From contig CM023540.1 of assembly GCA_013350335.1 (NCBI GenBank), positions 48,281,222 to 48,345,221 on the forward strand: 64,000 nt of DNA. The letters are read 5' to 3'. The position numbers and the translations under genes were made by a program. The first letter of the stretch is position 1. Every line of letters starts with the position of its first letter. This document shows positions 56,238 through 64,000 of this stretch, piece by piece. The stretch is from Chimonanthus salicifolius (taxonomy: Eukaryota > Streptophyta > Magnoliopsida > Laurales > Calycanthaceae). The notes under the pieces are model-generated. The model was not told the DNA's origin. It saw only the letters and a list, made by a program, of their open reading frames with translations, and made no database searches.

Positions 56238-56646
56238 GTATACTTGGTAACATATGATGCATGTGTTACCCTCACTGGGACATTTAGAACTCACCCCTTG
56301 CCTCACAGGTACTTTATAGAGGAAGGGTCGGCGGGACCCTCAATCGGACATTGGACTTAGAGTTTCAACTTTGTACTTGTCATGGTTATATTTTATAATT
56401 GGGGACTTGCTAATGTATTTGAGACATTTATACATTTCATTAAGTTTGATGAATGTAATAATGGAATGATGCTATAATTTGTAATTATAACCTGATGCTT
56501 ATGGTTTTGGTTTATTGGTGGATTGCTATGGTTAATGTGGGTTGAGGGAGTGGTGTCTCTCATTTAAAAAAAAGAAAAAGTATATCCGAAATTGTATTGG
56601 ATAGGTTTTAAGAGTTTGTATCAGTTTTAATGTACCCGTAGCGGTA

Positions 56647-57088
56647 CACCATGCATATGTAGACAAGGTGCTCCCGAGTTTAAATTAGCTCGCCAAATAG
56701 AAGTATTTGGCGAGCCGATACACTGTTCACAGAGAGAACTGGCTCGCGAAGAAGTGTTTGGTGATCCAATACACCGTGCATATGTAGACATGGTGCTCCC
56801 AGTTTAAATCGGCTCGCCAAACAGAAGTGTTTGGCAAGCCGATTTACTGTACTCTAACTTAAAAACTAGTCGAAATTGAAGTCAGCTCGCCAAAATGAAA
56901 GTAGTGATACGGTTGGCGGGCCGATTTACTGTACTATAACTTATAAACAGTCGAAAACGAAATCGGCTCGCTAAAGGAAAGTAACTGATCCGCCTGGAGA
57001 GCCAATCTACTGTACCTAATATGAATAAACAGTAGAAGTCTAAATCGGCTCGCCAAAGGATAAAAAGTGATCCAGTTGGTGAGCCGGT
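56647..57088. repeat. MULE hairpin array, part 2 (six units)
   Basis: Continues the array from 48524: six units such as ttagctcgccaaatag ... tatttggcgagccgat, the rightmost four with the spacer tttactgtactctaactt that is shared in inverse with the left end at 41750-41860. Confidence 0.85.
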
Positions 57089-57130
57089 ATTTGACATTCC
57101 ATTTTTTTTTTCGGGTACAGAATGTGAGGG

Positions 57131-57229
57131 GTAAAATAGGGAATCCACTAATTGCCGTGTCTTATTACAAAATAAGTCCGTGGGAGGATCGCTACCTTGA
57201 ATAAATCTACTTATAAATTAACTAACAAA
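57131..57229. other. Right outer flank of the MULE
   Basis: gtgaggggtaaaatagggaa and following sequence probably includes the outermost right terminus of the MULE, but no matching left terminus was found. Confidence 0.35.
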
Positions 57230-58390
57230 TTTCACTTTTAGAAAATGGCATACAAAAGTAACTTTAAAACTTGAAAATAATTATCAAACTGAATTAATTT
57301 GTCTATTAGATACCTGAACTGCTATAAGCTGTATAAGTGAAGGTGTAATTCCTTTAAAATACTTTGAACCAACAACTCATAATGTAAATTCTGCAAATGA
57401 AAAACAAATAATTTAGCCTACAAACTCCCAAATGTCAGTATTTGTGAAAATGGAAAATGTATTATTAACATTCTATTATTTCAAATGAGTGGAATGAGTG
57501 AAGACTTAAATTTAGGAACTCAAATCACTCCCTACATGATTATAAATGATGGATTAATTATAAGAATTGATAAAGAAGAAACAATGTTTGAATTTATTGA
57601 AAAACCAAAAATAAGAGAACTCGACATTCAAAATAAAATTAAAAATCTCAAAATACATGAACAAATCACTGCTAGTTCTTACATAGTAAAACGAGAACTC
57701 TTTGAAAAACAACTAGCATCAGAATGTTGTTCTGATCTTTCAAATGCATTTTAGGCGCGGAAGAAGCACACTATTTCTTTGCCCTACAAAAACATTTTCA
57801 AGAAGATAAAATACCAACAAAAGCTAGAGCTGCACAAATGTCAACTGATCAATAAGAAATGTGTAAAAGAGAAATAGCATAATTAGAAAATAAAAAGCTT
57901 CTTTGAAAGAGTAACTTTTATTAGAGTTGTACTGCTTTTTATGTCAATAATGCTGTTGAACAAGAACGTGGTATGCCTCTTTTGTAATAAATTATAAACC
58001 TTTAAATAAAGCCTTTCAATCTATTAGGTTTCATATACTTAACATTCAAGACATTCTTCATAAAATCCATAATGCTAAAATATTATCAAAATTTGACTTA
58101 AAATCTAGATTTTGGCGAATACAAATCAAAGAACAAGATAAATATAAGACTGGTTTCTTAGTACCATTAGGTCACTATAAATGAAATGTTATGCCATTTG
58201 GTCTAAAAATGCACTATCTAAGTTTCAAAGAATCATGACTGAAATATTTAATCTTTTTAATATTTTCTCACTTGTTTACATTGATGATATATTGATCTAT
58301 AATGATTCAATAAATCAACATTGGAAACATCTTGATATATTCAAAAGGATTATTACAAAAAATAGTTTAGTTTGAATTCTTGTTATAGTC
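57230..58390 (+). pseudogene. Endogenous pararetrovirus, protease and reverse transcriptase
   Basis: Plus-strand frames show an aspartic protease relic (ELICLLDT, with a stop just after DT where the family has Gly-Ala), then an ORF at 57485-57754 covering the protease-RT linker, then EEAHYFFALQKHFQED, then RT blocks SKFDLKS, VMPFGLK and the catalytic YIDD at 58277-58288. The order and wording match Caulimoviridae of the Petuvirus/Florendovirus type. At least seven stops or frame changes are visible, for example near 57330, 57755, 57853 and 58178. It ends within the RT at about 58390. No complete protein is possible. Confidence 0.85.
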
Positions 58391-58399
58391 AAATACACT

Positions 58400-58870
58400 T
58401 AGAATAACTACTCATGTAGGGAGCTTCCTCCCTAATTTTTTACCGGTGCAGAAACCCCTACATCAGTTTGCCATCTAGCAAAAATTTGGTTATTCGTCAG
58501 ATTTTTAACATCTATTTCAATTACTTTTTTAACAAATTTAGAATCAATCCTCAATAAAAATTCTTATTAAGATCAAGTTGTAATTTTTTAATAATAAGAA
58601 CAATGGCTATTATTTCTTTCTTTATAGTCGAATAATTAGATTGGGCATGATTTCAAGTTCCTAATATGAATCTAACTATTTTCTCAATTTTATCATCTTC
58701 TTTTTGGAGTAGAACACCTCCATAAATTTCAGAGGCATCTGTTTGTACAATTTTATATGATTCAGGATTAGCAAGAGTTAAACAAGGAAGATACTTTATC
58801 TTCTGTTTAATTCTTCTAACAGCTTCAGTGTCTTCATTATTACATGTTATTTTTATTTGCATTTCATGAG
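58400..58870 (-). pseudogene. Endogenous pararetrovirus, RNase H fragment in inverted orientation
   Basis: On the minus strand 58653-58862 reads KQKIKYLPCLTLANPESYKI and QTDASEIYGGVLLQ, the start of a caulimovirid RNase H domain with its first catalytic Asp. The same strand continues in broken frames with SNYSTIKKEI and NQIFARWQ towards 58440. It points towards the RT fragment at 57230-58390, so the two viral pieces lie tail to tail instead of head to tail as in the virus. Stops interrupt the domain. Confidence 0.8.
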
Positions 58871-60205
58871 CTTGAAGAGGCAGATGGAAACTAATTCATT
58901 GGTAAAAAGCGTTGTGCATTTAAATGAAATTGTAAATTATACACACCCCAAACTTCCCTTTGCAATGAATAATAAATGCTCCAGCAATCCATTTCATATA
59001 ATTTCTTCTAAGGTAAAGAATTAATTAAAGTCTTGAATCTCTTCCAAAATCACCATGCAATATAACCCAAAAAACTAAAACCTGTTAAAGGAGAGAATCA
59101 AACAACTTGGCCTCCATCCTTTTACCTGAGATGAGTGGTCTCATTTGGGCTGCAACTTGGGCAAGTTGGGCCGGGTTTTGAGCCCAAAAATGTCATGGCT
59201 TGATTTGACCCCAAGCCCATGACTATGTCCGAGTTGGCACAATTTGTTAAATCTTAGCCCGGGTTGACTAAGACTCAAGATCGATTTCAAACTCAAAATG
59301 TAAATGTAAGCTTATTTTGTGTCAGGCTTTTTTTTTTTCACCCAAAATAGTTATTATTTTATAAAATGAAATTATACATTATATAAATTTCAGAATTGTA
59401 CAAAATATTATTTAAAAATATATTTTCACAAAAATTGATGCAAATTTGCACTTTTGGGTCAAACTCATGCTCTACTGAACTAAGCCTAGCTTGATTTGAA
59501 CTCAAATTCAAACCTAATATTTTGAGCATTTTTTTGGATTCATATCTTGTAAGCCTGAGTTGGACCTGAATCAGGTTTGGCCTAGTTGTTACTAATCATG
59601 CCTACATTCAATCCAAACAATTGAGTTTTTTATTAACTCAATTAAAATTTATATAAAAGAAAAACAGACAGTTGTCCTTAGTTGGTTTCTACGTGTATAT
59701 TATTCTAATTGACTATAACTTAATCATTTTAAGAATTCTTACTTCATGTGAGGCCTACTTATAAAAAAAAGTCGATACCAATAAAATTGGTACTTTATTT
59801 TTAAACTCATATATGTCGTTTTTTATGTTTATCTTAACAATGGGATTGAACATCATAAGTAAAATATTAATTTGATGTTTTTATTTAAATTTTAAATCTA
59901 GAGCTAGGAATGATTTAATAGATCACATTTTAGATAAATTGCTAGTCTCCATGATGATCTATTAAACCATTAATTTTTTTTATCATAGTATTAAATTTAA
60001 TTAAAGGGCATGATGGTCATTTTCCAAAATACAACTAAGCAATCCAACATAGTATGACTAGCACATGGATTATTGCAGTTAAAATTTTCTGAAATTATTT
60101 TTTCTATGTATAAATAATGTAAATAAGTGAGCCCTATCATATTAAATCTATAGTTATTGAGTACTTTAGCAATCAAAACTTATGACTATATATGTTAACC
60201 TTCCG
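58871..60205. other. AT-rich intergenic DNA
   Basis: No gene. 59130-59580 has many gggcc/gagccc words (ttgggccgggttttgagccc and similar) like those of worn plant MITEs, without definable ends. Confidence 0.4.
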
Positions 60206-60345
60206 CTTTAGGAACCGGAAAGTGTCAAGTTCAAGCCCCCATGATCTAATCTGGTGTACTCTAAAGGCAATGAGTATCACCTACGGAGGTTTTACGTTAG
60301 GTTTTCCCGTGATTTCCTAACATGTAAATTCAAAGGAAAAAAAAT
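60206..60345 (+). mobile_element. SINE (family 1), 5'-truncated
   Basis: The B-box-like caagttcaagcccccat is followed by ggcaatgagtatcacctacg, ggttttacgttaggtttt and aacatgtaaattcaaagg plus A-rich tail, matching the SINEs at 560 and 17286. The A-box end is missing or strongly changed. Confidence 0.7.
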
Positions 60346-61696
60346 AAACTCATGACTATCTTTTCTAATAATCAGATTTAAATCATCAAAATTAATGATA
60401 AGATAGTTATAACCTTCAATATATTTAGATCTAAGGATTTAAAAACACTTTTAATCTTAACATTTGATATTAAATACTTAATAATGTTAAATTTAACAGT
60501 GAGCCTAGTGATCCACTGTATAGGACATGCTAATTTTATTATATGCAGAATGGCACCGACTGCCGCATACTCTGCAAAATGTCAACTAACAAGCTGGCTG
60601 GTAAATTGAAATTACAGTTTTGAATTCGTGCTTCAGATGTGGAATCACAGAAAGAAGGGTATAAATGACAATTCAATTACAAATAAAAGAAAAAACCCCA
60701 TTTGCCTCTTCTGCTAGATGCATCGTAGTTGGATGTGCATAGCATCCATCTGACCCTAAGAATATATCTTTAATATATATATAGAGAATTTTTTACAGTA
60801 ATTTTTAGTAATAAGACATACAGACCCATGAAAAGTGAGCAGGCCTCTCTAAACTATCTATATAATATTGGTATATTTTTAAGTTTATAAATTTGATTTA
60901 GATGTCATATGGCTGACAATTAAATCATGGGTGGTTGATTCCATTTGATAATCTATTTTCACATCTTCGTAGATTATGGAATTGATTCTCAACTACTTGT
61001 TTTTGTAACAATTTGATGATGGATTTACTTCAGGCCAAGCTGCACTTTGAGATTTAGATTCAGAGTTTTAAATCGAATCATAGATTTCAATGAAGAAATT
61101 TGGTGTTCTCGAATTCAAGTACAATCTGAACACGAAAAGCCTTCTAATGATTTAGCCTAAAATCGGAGTACACGCTTAATTAGACAATGAAAACTGCATT
61201 AATTTAAAAGACACCTCAATTAATTTAATTAAGAATAACTCAACACAATGAACACAAATTAAATTCAAAAGACATCAACTCCCCATTCTGGGGATATGGA
61301 GAAAGTTTATAGGCCTTTATTTTCAACTTAAAAATCAACTTTCCAATTCCTGGCCTTGACCGAGTCAGGTGAAATCCCAGATTTCCCTTTTGGACTGCTG
61401 AACCGTGTGGGCCCCTCACCTTCTTCCACTTCTTCCTTTCCTGTTCTGGGTGAAACCTCTTAGTTTTCCTGCTACCAATCAGATCATCTTGGTTTTGTTC
61501 ATAGAGAGGTTTAAATAATATGGACTAATCCACTTATCTAACTTAACATAAACAGCCCTGCAATCCAAAGAGGAATATTACATGTATAGTCATAAAAGAG
61601 ACAATCGAATACAAAATGAAAGTTGAGAAACTATCTCATGAGTTGTACTGAACTTCTCTTCACAGAAGTTTGGCCTACTATATTTCATCGATTCAG
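60346..61696. other. Intergenic DNA and probable 3' UTR
   Basis: No gene up to about 61550. The last 100-150 bp before 61697 would be the 3' untranslated region of the ABC transporter gene on the minus strand. A (TA)n run lies at about 60772-60784. Confidence 0.4.
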
Positions 61697-61900
61697 CTAA
61701 ATTTCTGTTTTTGCTCCTTGCAATTGCCTCCTCACTAGAGCAGTATATATTCCATTCTTGTCAAGGAGTTCATCATGAGTCCCACATTCAACAATTTGAC
61801 CATCAGACACAACGGCAACCGTATCTGCACTTTTAACGGTCGAAAGCCTGTGTGCTATTACAAGTACAGTCCTGCCCTTCATCAATGAATCCATGGCATC
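61697..61900 (-). CDS. ABCB27: ABC transporter B family, TAP2/ABCB27-like, last exon
   Basis: The exon begins after a tag acceptor (61901-61903) and reads [18 protein letters not shown], then [20 protein letters not shown] and ends [11 protein letters not shown] with a TAG at 61697-61699. VIAHRLST is the H-loop of an ABC nucleotide-binding domain; the GTHDELL end is typical of half transporters of the TAP group. The wording is closest, from memory, to Arabidopsis ABCB27 (TAP2/ALS1), a vacuolar-membrane half transporter linked to aluminium tolerance. Walker A, signature and Walker B lie on upstream exons not found in the 2.1 kb to the right edge, where a LINE occupies most of the DNA. The exon has no defects, so the gene may be active. 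Confidence 0.83.
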   Translation of the reverse strand, partial: DAMDSLMKGRTVLVIAHRLSTVKSADTVAVVSDGQIVECGTHDELLDKNGIYTALVRRQLQGAKTEI

Positions 61901-61903
61901 CTA

Positions 61904-62747
61904 TACCCAAAAGGAGAATTATTCCAATCAAGTATAATGATAATTTATGTGGAATAGGTGTCATGAAATGTTTTTTTTTTTTTGAAATAGAAACAAAAAA
62001 CATTTTTAGCTCATTTTGGGAGAGATGTTAAAAAATGTTGCATCCGACATTTTGGGCATTTCAACTTGTTCTAAGCACATTCTGTATAGATCATACATTA
62101 GAGGAGCATATCATTGATCCGGTTGAACCCATCATGGTCAGTAATGTTGCAAAGATGAATCTAATAATGGGAGAGGATTCAAAGCAACTGGTTCATCATC
62201 ATCATATCCATCATATACCAGAGGTCCATTATTAAATGAAAAAAAACCATCAGTTAGATGGTTAAGATTGTTCAATGCAGAATTTTATTCCACTTCCTAC
62301 ACACAGGCACTACCAAACAAGAGATTATAGGCATGTAGAAATGATGGCCCAAATGAAAAGAACTGCAATGTATTTCATGCCAACAATAATATAATAGCCT
62401 CTATAAATGAAATTGAAAATGAATGAACTTATAAACTGATATTTGGGCAATAACATCCTATTAACTGGGATTGTTTTTATTCATATTGACAAAAAATTAA
62501 GGATAAATAATAGAGAATTGTTTACTAGAAATTAAATAAAGAACAAAAACTTATATCCGGTAAAAGAGTTGCAAACTTTCCACTGAAAGCTGACATGGAA
62601 GACAGGAGGCTTTTGATGAAATACTGTTATTGGGTATGTGGCAGCGTAGAGTTGTTTGATAATGGCTATTGCTTTAGCCATTTTCTTGTTTCTGTCCCTC
62701 CTCTTTTTCTTGTGTTCACAGTATCACTCTCCTATACTATTAGGAGT
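61904..62747 (-). other. Probable intron of the ABC transporter gene
   Basis: AT-rich sequence without ORFs that match the transporter. The ORF at 62035-62235 on the plus strand has no domain and is probably chance. Confidence 0.45.
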
Positions 62748-63191
62748 TTCTTTTTTCCTGAGCGGTAACAAAAGAAAATATTATTAAAAAGAAGACTTCT
62801 AGTAGATGAAAGAAAACGGGGATCTAAAAGGTGTAAACCTAACCACGAAAGGAGAAACAAGCTAAATACAAAAACGAAAAACAACAAAAGAGAAACAAAA
62901 ACAACTGAAAGCTCCAAATGAAACAAAAGGCCCAATTAGTGCAAGCCAATGAACGGAATCTTCAGATATGAGAGACGCCAAACACAGTTCCCTCCACGCC
63001 GTTCTTGTCGAAGAAGTCTGCAACCCCATTATTTGAACGCCTTACATGAACGAAGGATACCTTCCCCTAACAAGTGCCTTGATCCCCCTAACTGTCATAA
63101 CCAGTCTCTAGGGGGGCACTTCAAGCCTTTTTCCCATTTAATGGCATTTAATGAATCTCCCTCAATGAAATTTTCCACTACCTAAACCTAC

Positions 63192-63392
63192 TCATATGGT
63201 AAAAGCTCTTCTAATACTAAAAAGCTCGGCTTCATTAGAGTCTCTAGTCCTTACCGATTCTTTGAAAACCACATATGTTTGACCCCTGTGATCTCTAAGT
63301 ACACCTATACTAGCCAGCTCCAGTTTTCCACTAGCGGCGCCATCCACATTGAATTTCATGACTCCCTGTTGCGGAGGGTACCACTCCGACAA
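63192..63392 (-). pseudogene. LINE RNase H domain
   Basis: MKFNVDGAASGK carries the first catalytic Asp of the RVT_3-type RNase H and EAELFSIRRAF the Glu. The usual C-terminal part is missing or out of frame downstream, where short ORFs only occur. Confidence 0.85.
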
Positions 63393-63634
63393 AGCTTTGG
63401 GTCTCTCCTATATCTACCGCTCATGCAACCCTACCACGAAAATAAAAGATTATTGCCCTGAAGTCCTTGAACTCCTTATTTGGAAGGAGCCAAGTTCAAA
63501 GTCTCCATTTGGCTTTTTGGAACAGTTCACTCATCTCAGTGGTCTTCCCTTCGAAGATTCTTGAATTTCTTTCTTTCCAAATAGTACATGAGATGGTGGC
63601 CTGAATTGCAAGGCAAGCCATCCTCCATCTAGAG

Positions 63635-63997
63635 TTAGGGTAAGGAAAAAACTATGATCCCTAAGTATCTATCCAGGTGTTTGCACCAACCCAAGAGACT
63701 CTCATTAAGTTGCAAAACTTTCCCCAAAGGTGCCGAACAAGGACAAGTGACAAAAAGGTGATCAATGATTTCTTCCCCTAACCCACAGAGAGGACAACTT
63801 AGATCTTCTTCGATTCTCAATACACCTCTCCTCCAAATATTCATTCCTGTCAGAATTTTCCTCTTCACCACACACCACATAAACGTCTGAACTCTTGGAG
63901 GCGCTTGATTTTTACAAACCAAACTGGGTGACAGTGTTGAACCATTCAGTTTTTGGGTTGCAACTTCCACCAAAGATTTTATCAAATACGCCCCCAA
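63635..63997 (-). pseudogene. LINE RT zinc-binding domain
   Basis: NQAPPRVQTFMWCVVKRKIL and RRGVLRIEEDLSCPLCGLGE, then IDHLFVTCPCS match the zf-RVT domain with its Cys/His cluster. It lies upstream of the RNase H domain on the same strand; a frame break separates them between 63393 and 63634. Confidence 0.88.
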
Positions 63998-64000
63998 AGA

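Larger units (their letters stand above)
48525..56641 (+). mobile_element. Solo LTR, about 3.9 kb, interrupted by another solo LTR
   Basis: Starts tgtaacgacccgacc after the MULE hairpin array. A TATA-like cttatatccccc at about 48843-48854 is followed by pyrimidine-rich sequence, as in the U3/R part of large gypsy LTRs. Two tandem repeat arrays lie at 50570-51150 and 51150-51420. The LTR is cut at 52029 by the solo LTR 52029-56237 and resumes at 56243. Its right end is less sure: tggta (48520-48524) and cggta (56642-56646) are the best duplication candidates, giving an end without the usual CA. ORFs in 48855-49504 are pyrimidine-rich leader sequence, not genes. Confidence 0.7.
41640..57130 (+). 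mobile_element. Mutator-like element (MULE) with FAR1-type transposase, heavily nested
   Basis: The inner parts of the two ends are inverted repeats: the left (about 41750-41910) and the reverse complement of the right (about 56810-56960) share gactgtttataagttatagt and the hairpin units that follow. Between them lie a transposase gene (42130-47600), a 25-bp minisatellite (47755-48010) and arrays of short palindromes. Two LTR insertions (42792-46050 and 48525-about 56641) interrupt it. Without them the element is about 4.1 kb. The outermost bases and the 9-bp target duplication could not be fixed, because the left end has extra atatcggccgatac sequence that the right end lacks. The host of the insertion is an endogenous pararetrovirus. 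Confidence 0.72.
62748..64000 (-). mobile_element. LINE, 3' part, running off the right edge
   Basis: The left boundary is marked by a T-rich stretch (ttcttttttcc, the A-rich tail on the minus strand). Going rightwards come a 3' UTR, an RNase H domain (63192-63392) and the RT zinc-binding domain (63635-63997), i.e. the usual order at the 3' end of plant L1-type LINEs read on the minus strand. The RT and endonuclease would lie beyond 64000. It is inserted in the region expected to be an intron of the ABC transporter gene, in the same orientation. Confidence 0.88.

Noticed and set aside
62035..62235. 66-codon ORF as an upstream ABC transporter exon
   Set aside because: It is on the opposite strand to the transporter exon and shows no ABC motif on either strand.

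Overview
This window is nuclear DNA of a flowering plant. The signs are plant Ty1/copia and Ty3/gypsy-type LTRs, TRIM elements primed from initiator tRNA-Met, tRNA-derived SINEs, Stowaway and hAT MITEs, a Mutator-like transposase of the FAR1/FHY3 type, an endogenous pararetrovirus (Caulimoviridae) and fragments of typical plant genes. The species cannot be told. No rRNA, true tRNA, CRISPR or bacterial operon structure was seen.

Layout. 1-8.2 kb: a SINE, then a roughly 2.7 kb solo LTR (TSD gtaga) carrying a gag-protease-only copia element. 8.5-10.5 kb: a 1.44 kb element with arms of more than 300 bp, and a small MITE. 11.2-14.5 kb: one TRIM with a run of 22 G in its polypurine tract, then a nest of three TRIMs, each inserted in an LTR of the previous one, all with perfect 5-bp target duplications. 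17.3-22.6 kb: a SINE split by a 1.9 kb solo LTR; a copia 3' LTR split by a TRIM and a solo LTR; a copia reverse-transcriptase relic with an in-frame 63-bp triplication. 23.4-39.6 kb: the most gene-like part, a decayed tandem segmental duplication built from a small 62-aa ORF, CAF1 deadenylase pseudogenes (two copies) and a small secreted LysM gene (one apparently intact copy, one pseudogene, one fragment), further hit by TRIMs, solo LTRs, SINEs, MITEs and a truncated LINE. 41.1-58.9 kb: an endogenous pararetrovirus split by a Mutator-like element, which is itself split by a 3.3 kb solo LTR inside its transposase gene and an approximately 3.9 kb solo LTR inside its terminal hairpin array; a 4.2 kb solo LTR sits inside the latter. 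58.9-61.6 kb: AT-rich intergenic DNA with a SINE. 61.7-64 kb: the last exon of an ABCB27/TAP2-like half transporter on the minus strand and a LINE that runs off the right edge.

How it works together. Little in the window looks like working protein-coding DNA: the LysM gene on the minus strand near 38 kb, the ABC transporter exon at 61.8 kb and possibly the 62-aa ORF at 23.8 kb. The rest records repeated cycles of insertion, LTR-LTR recombination to solo LTRs, and segmental duplication. Target duplications and splice signs were read by eye; no alignments or searches were run.
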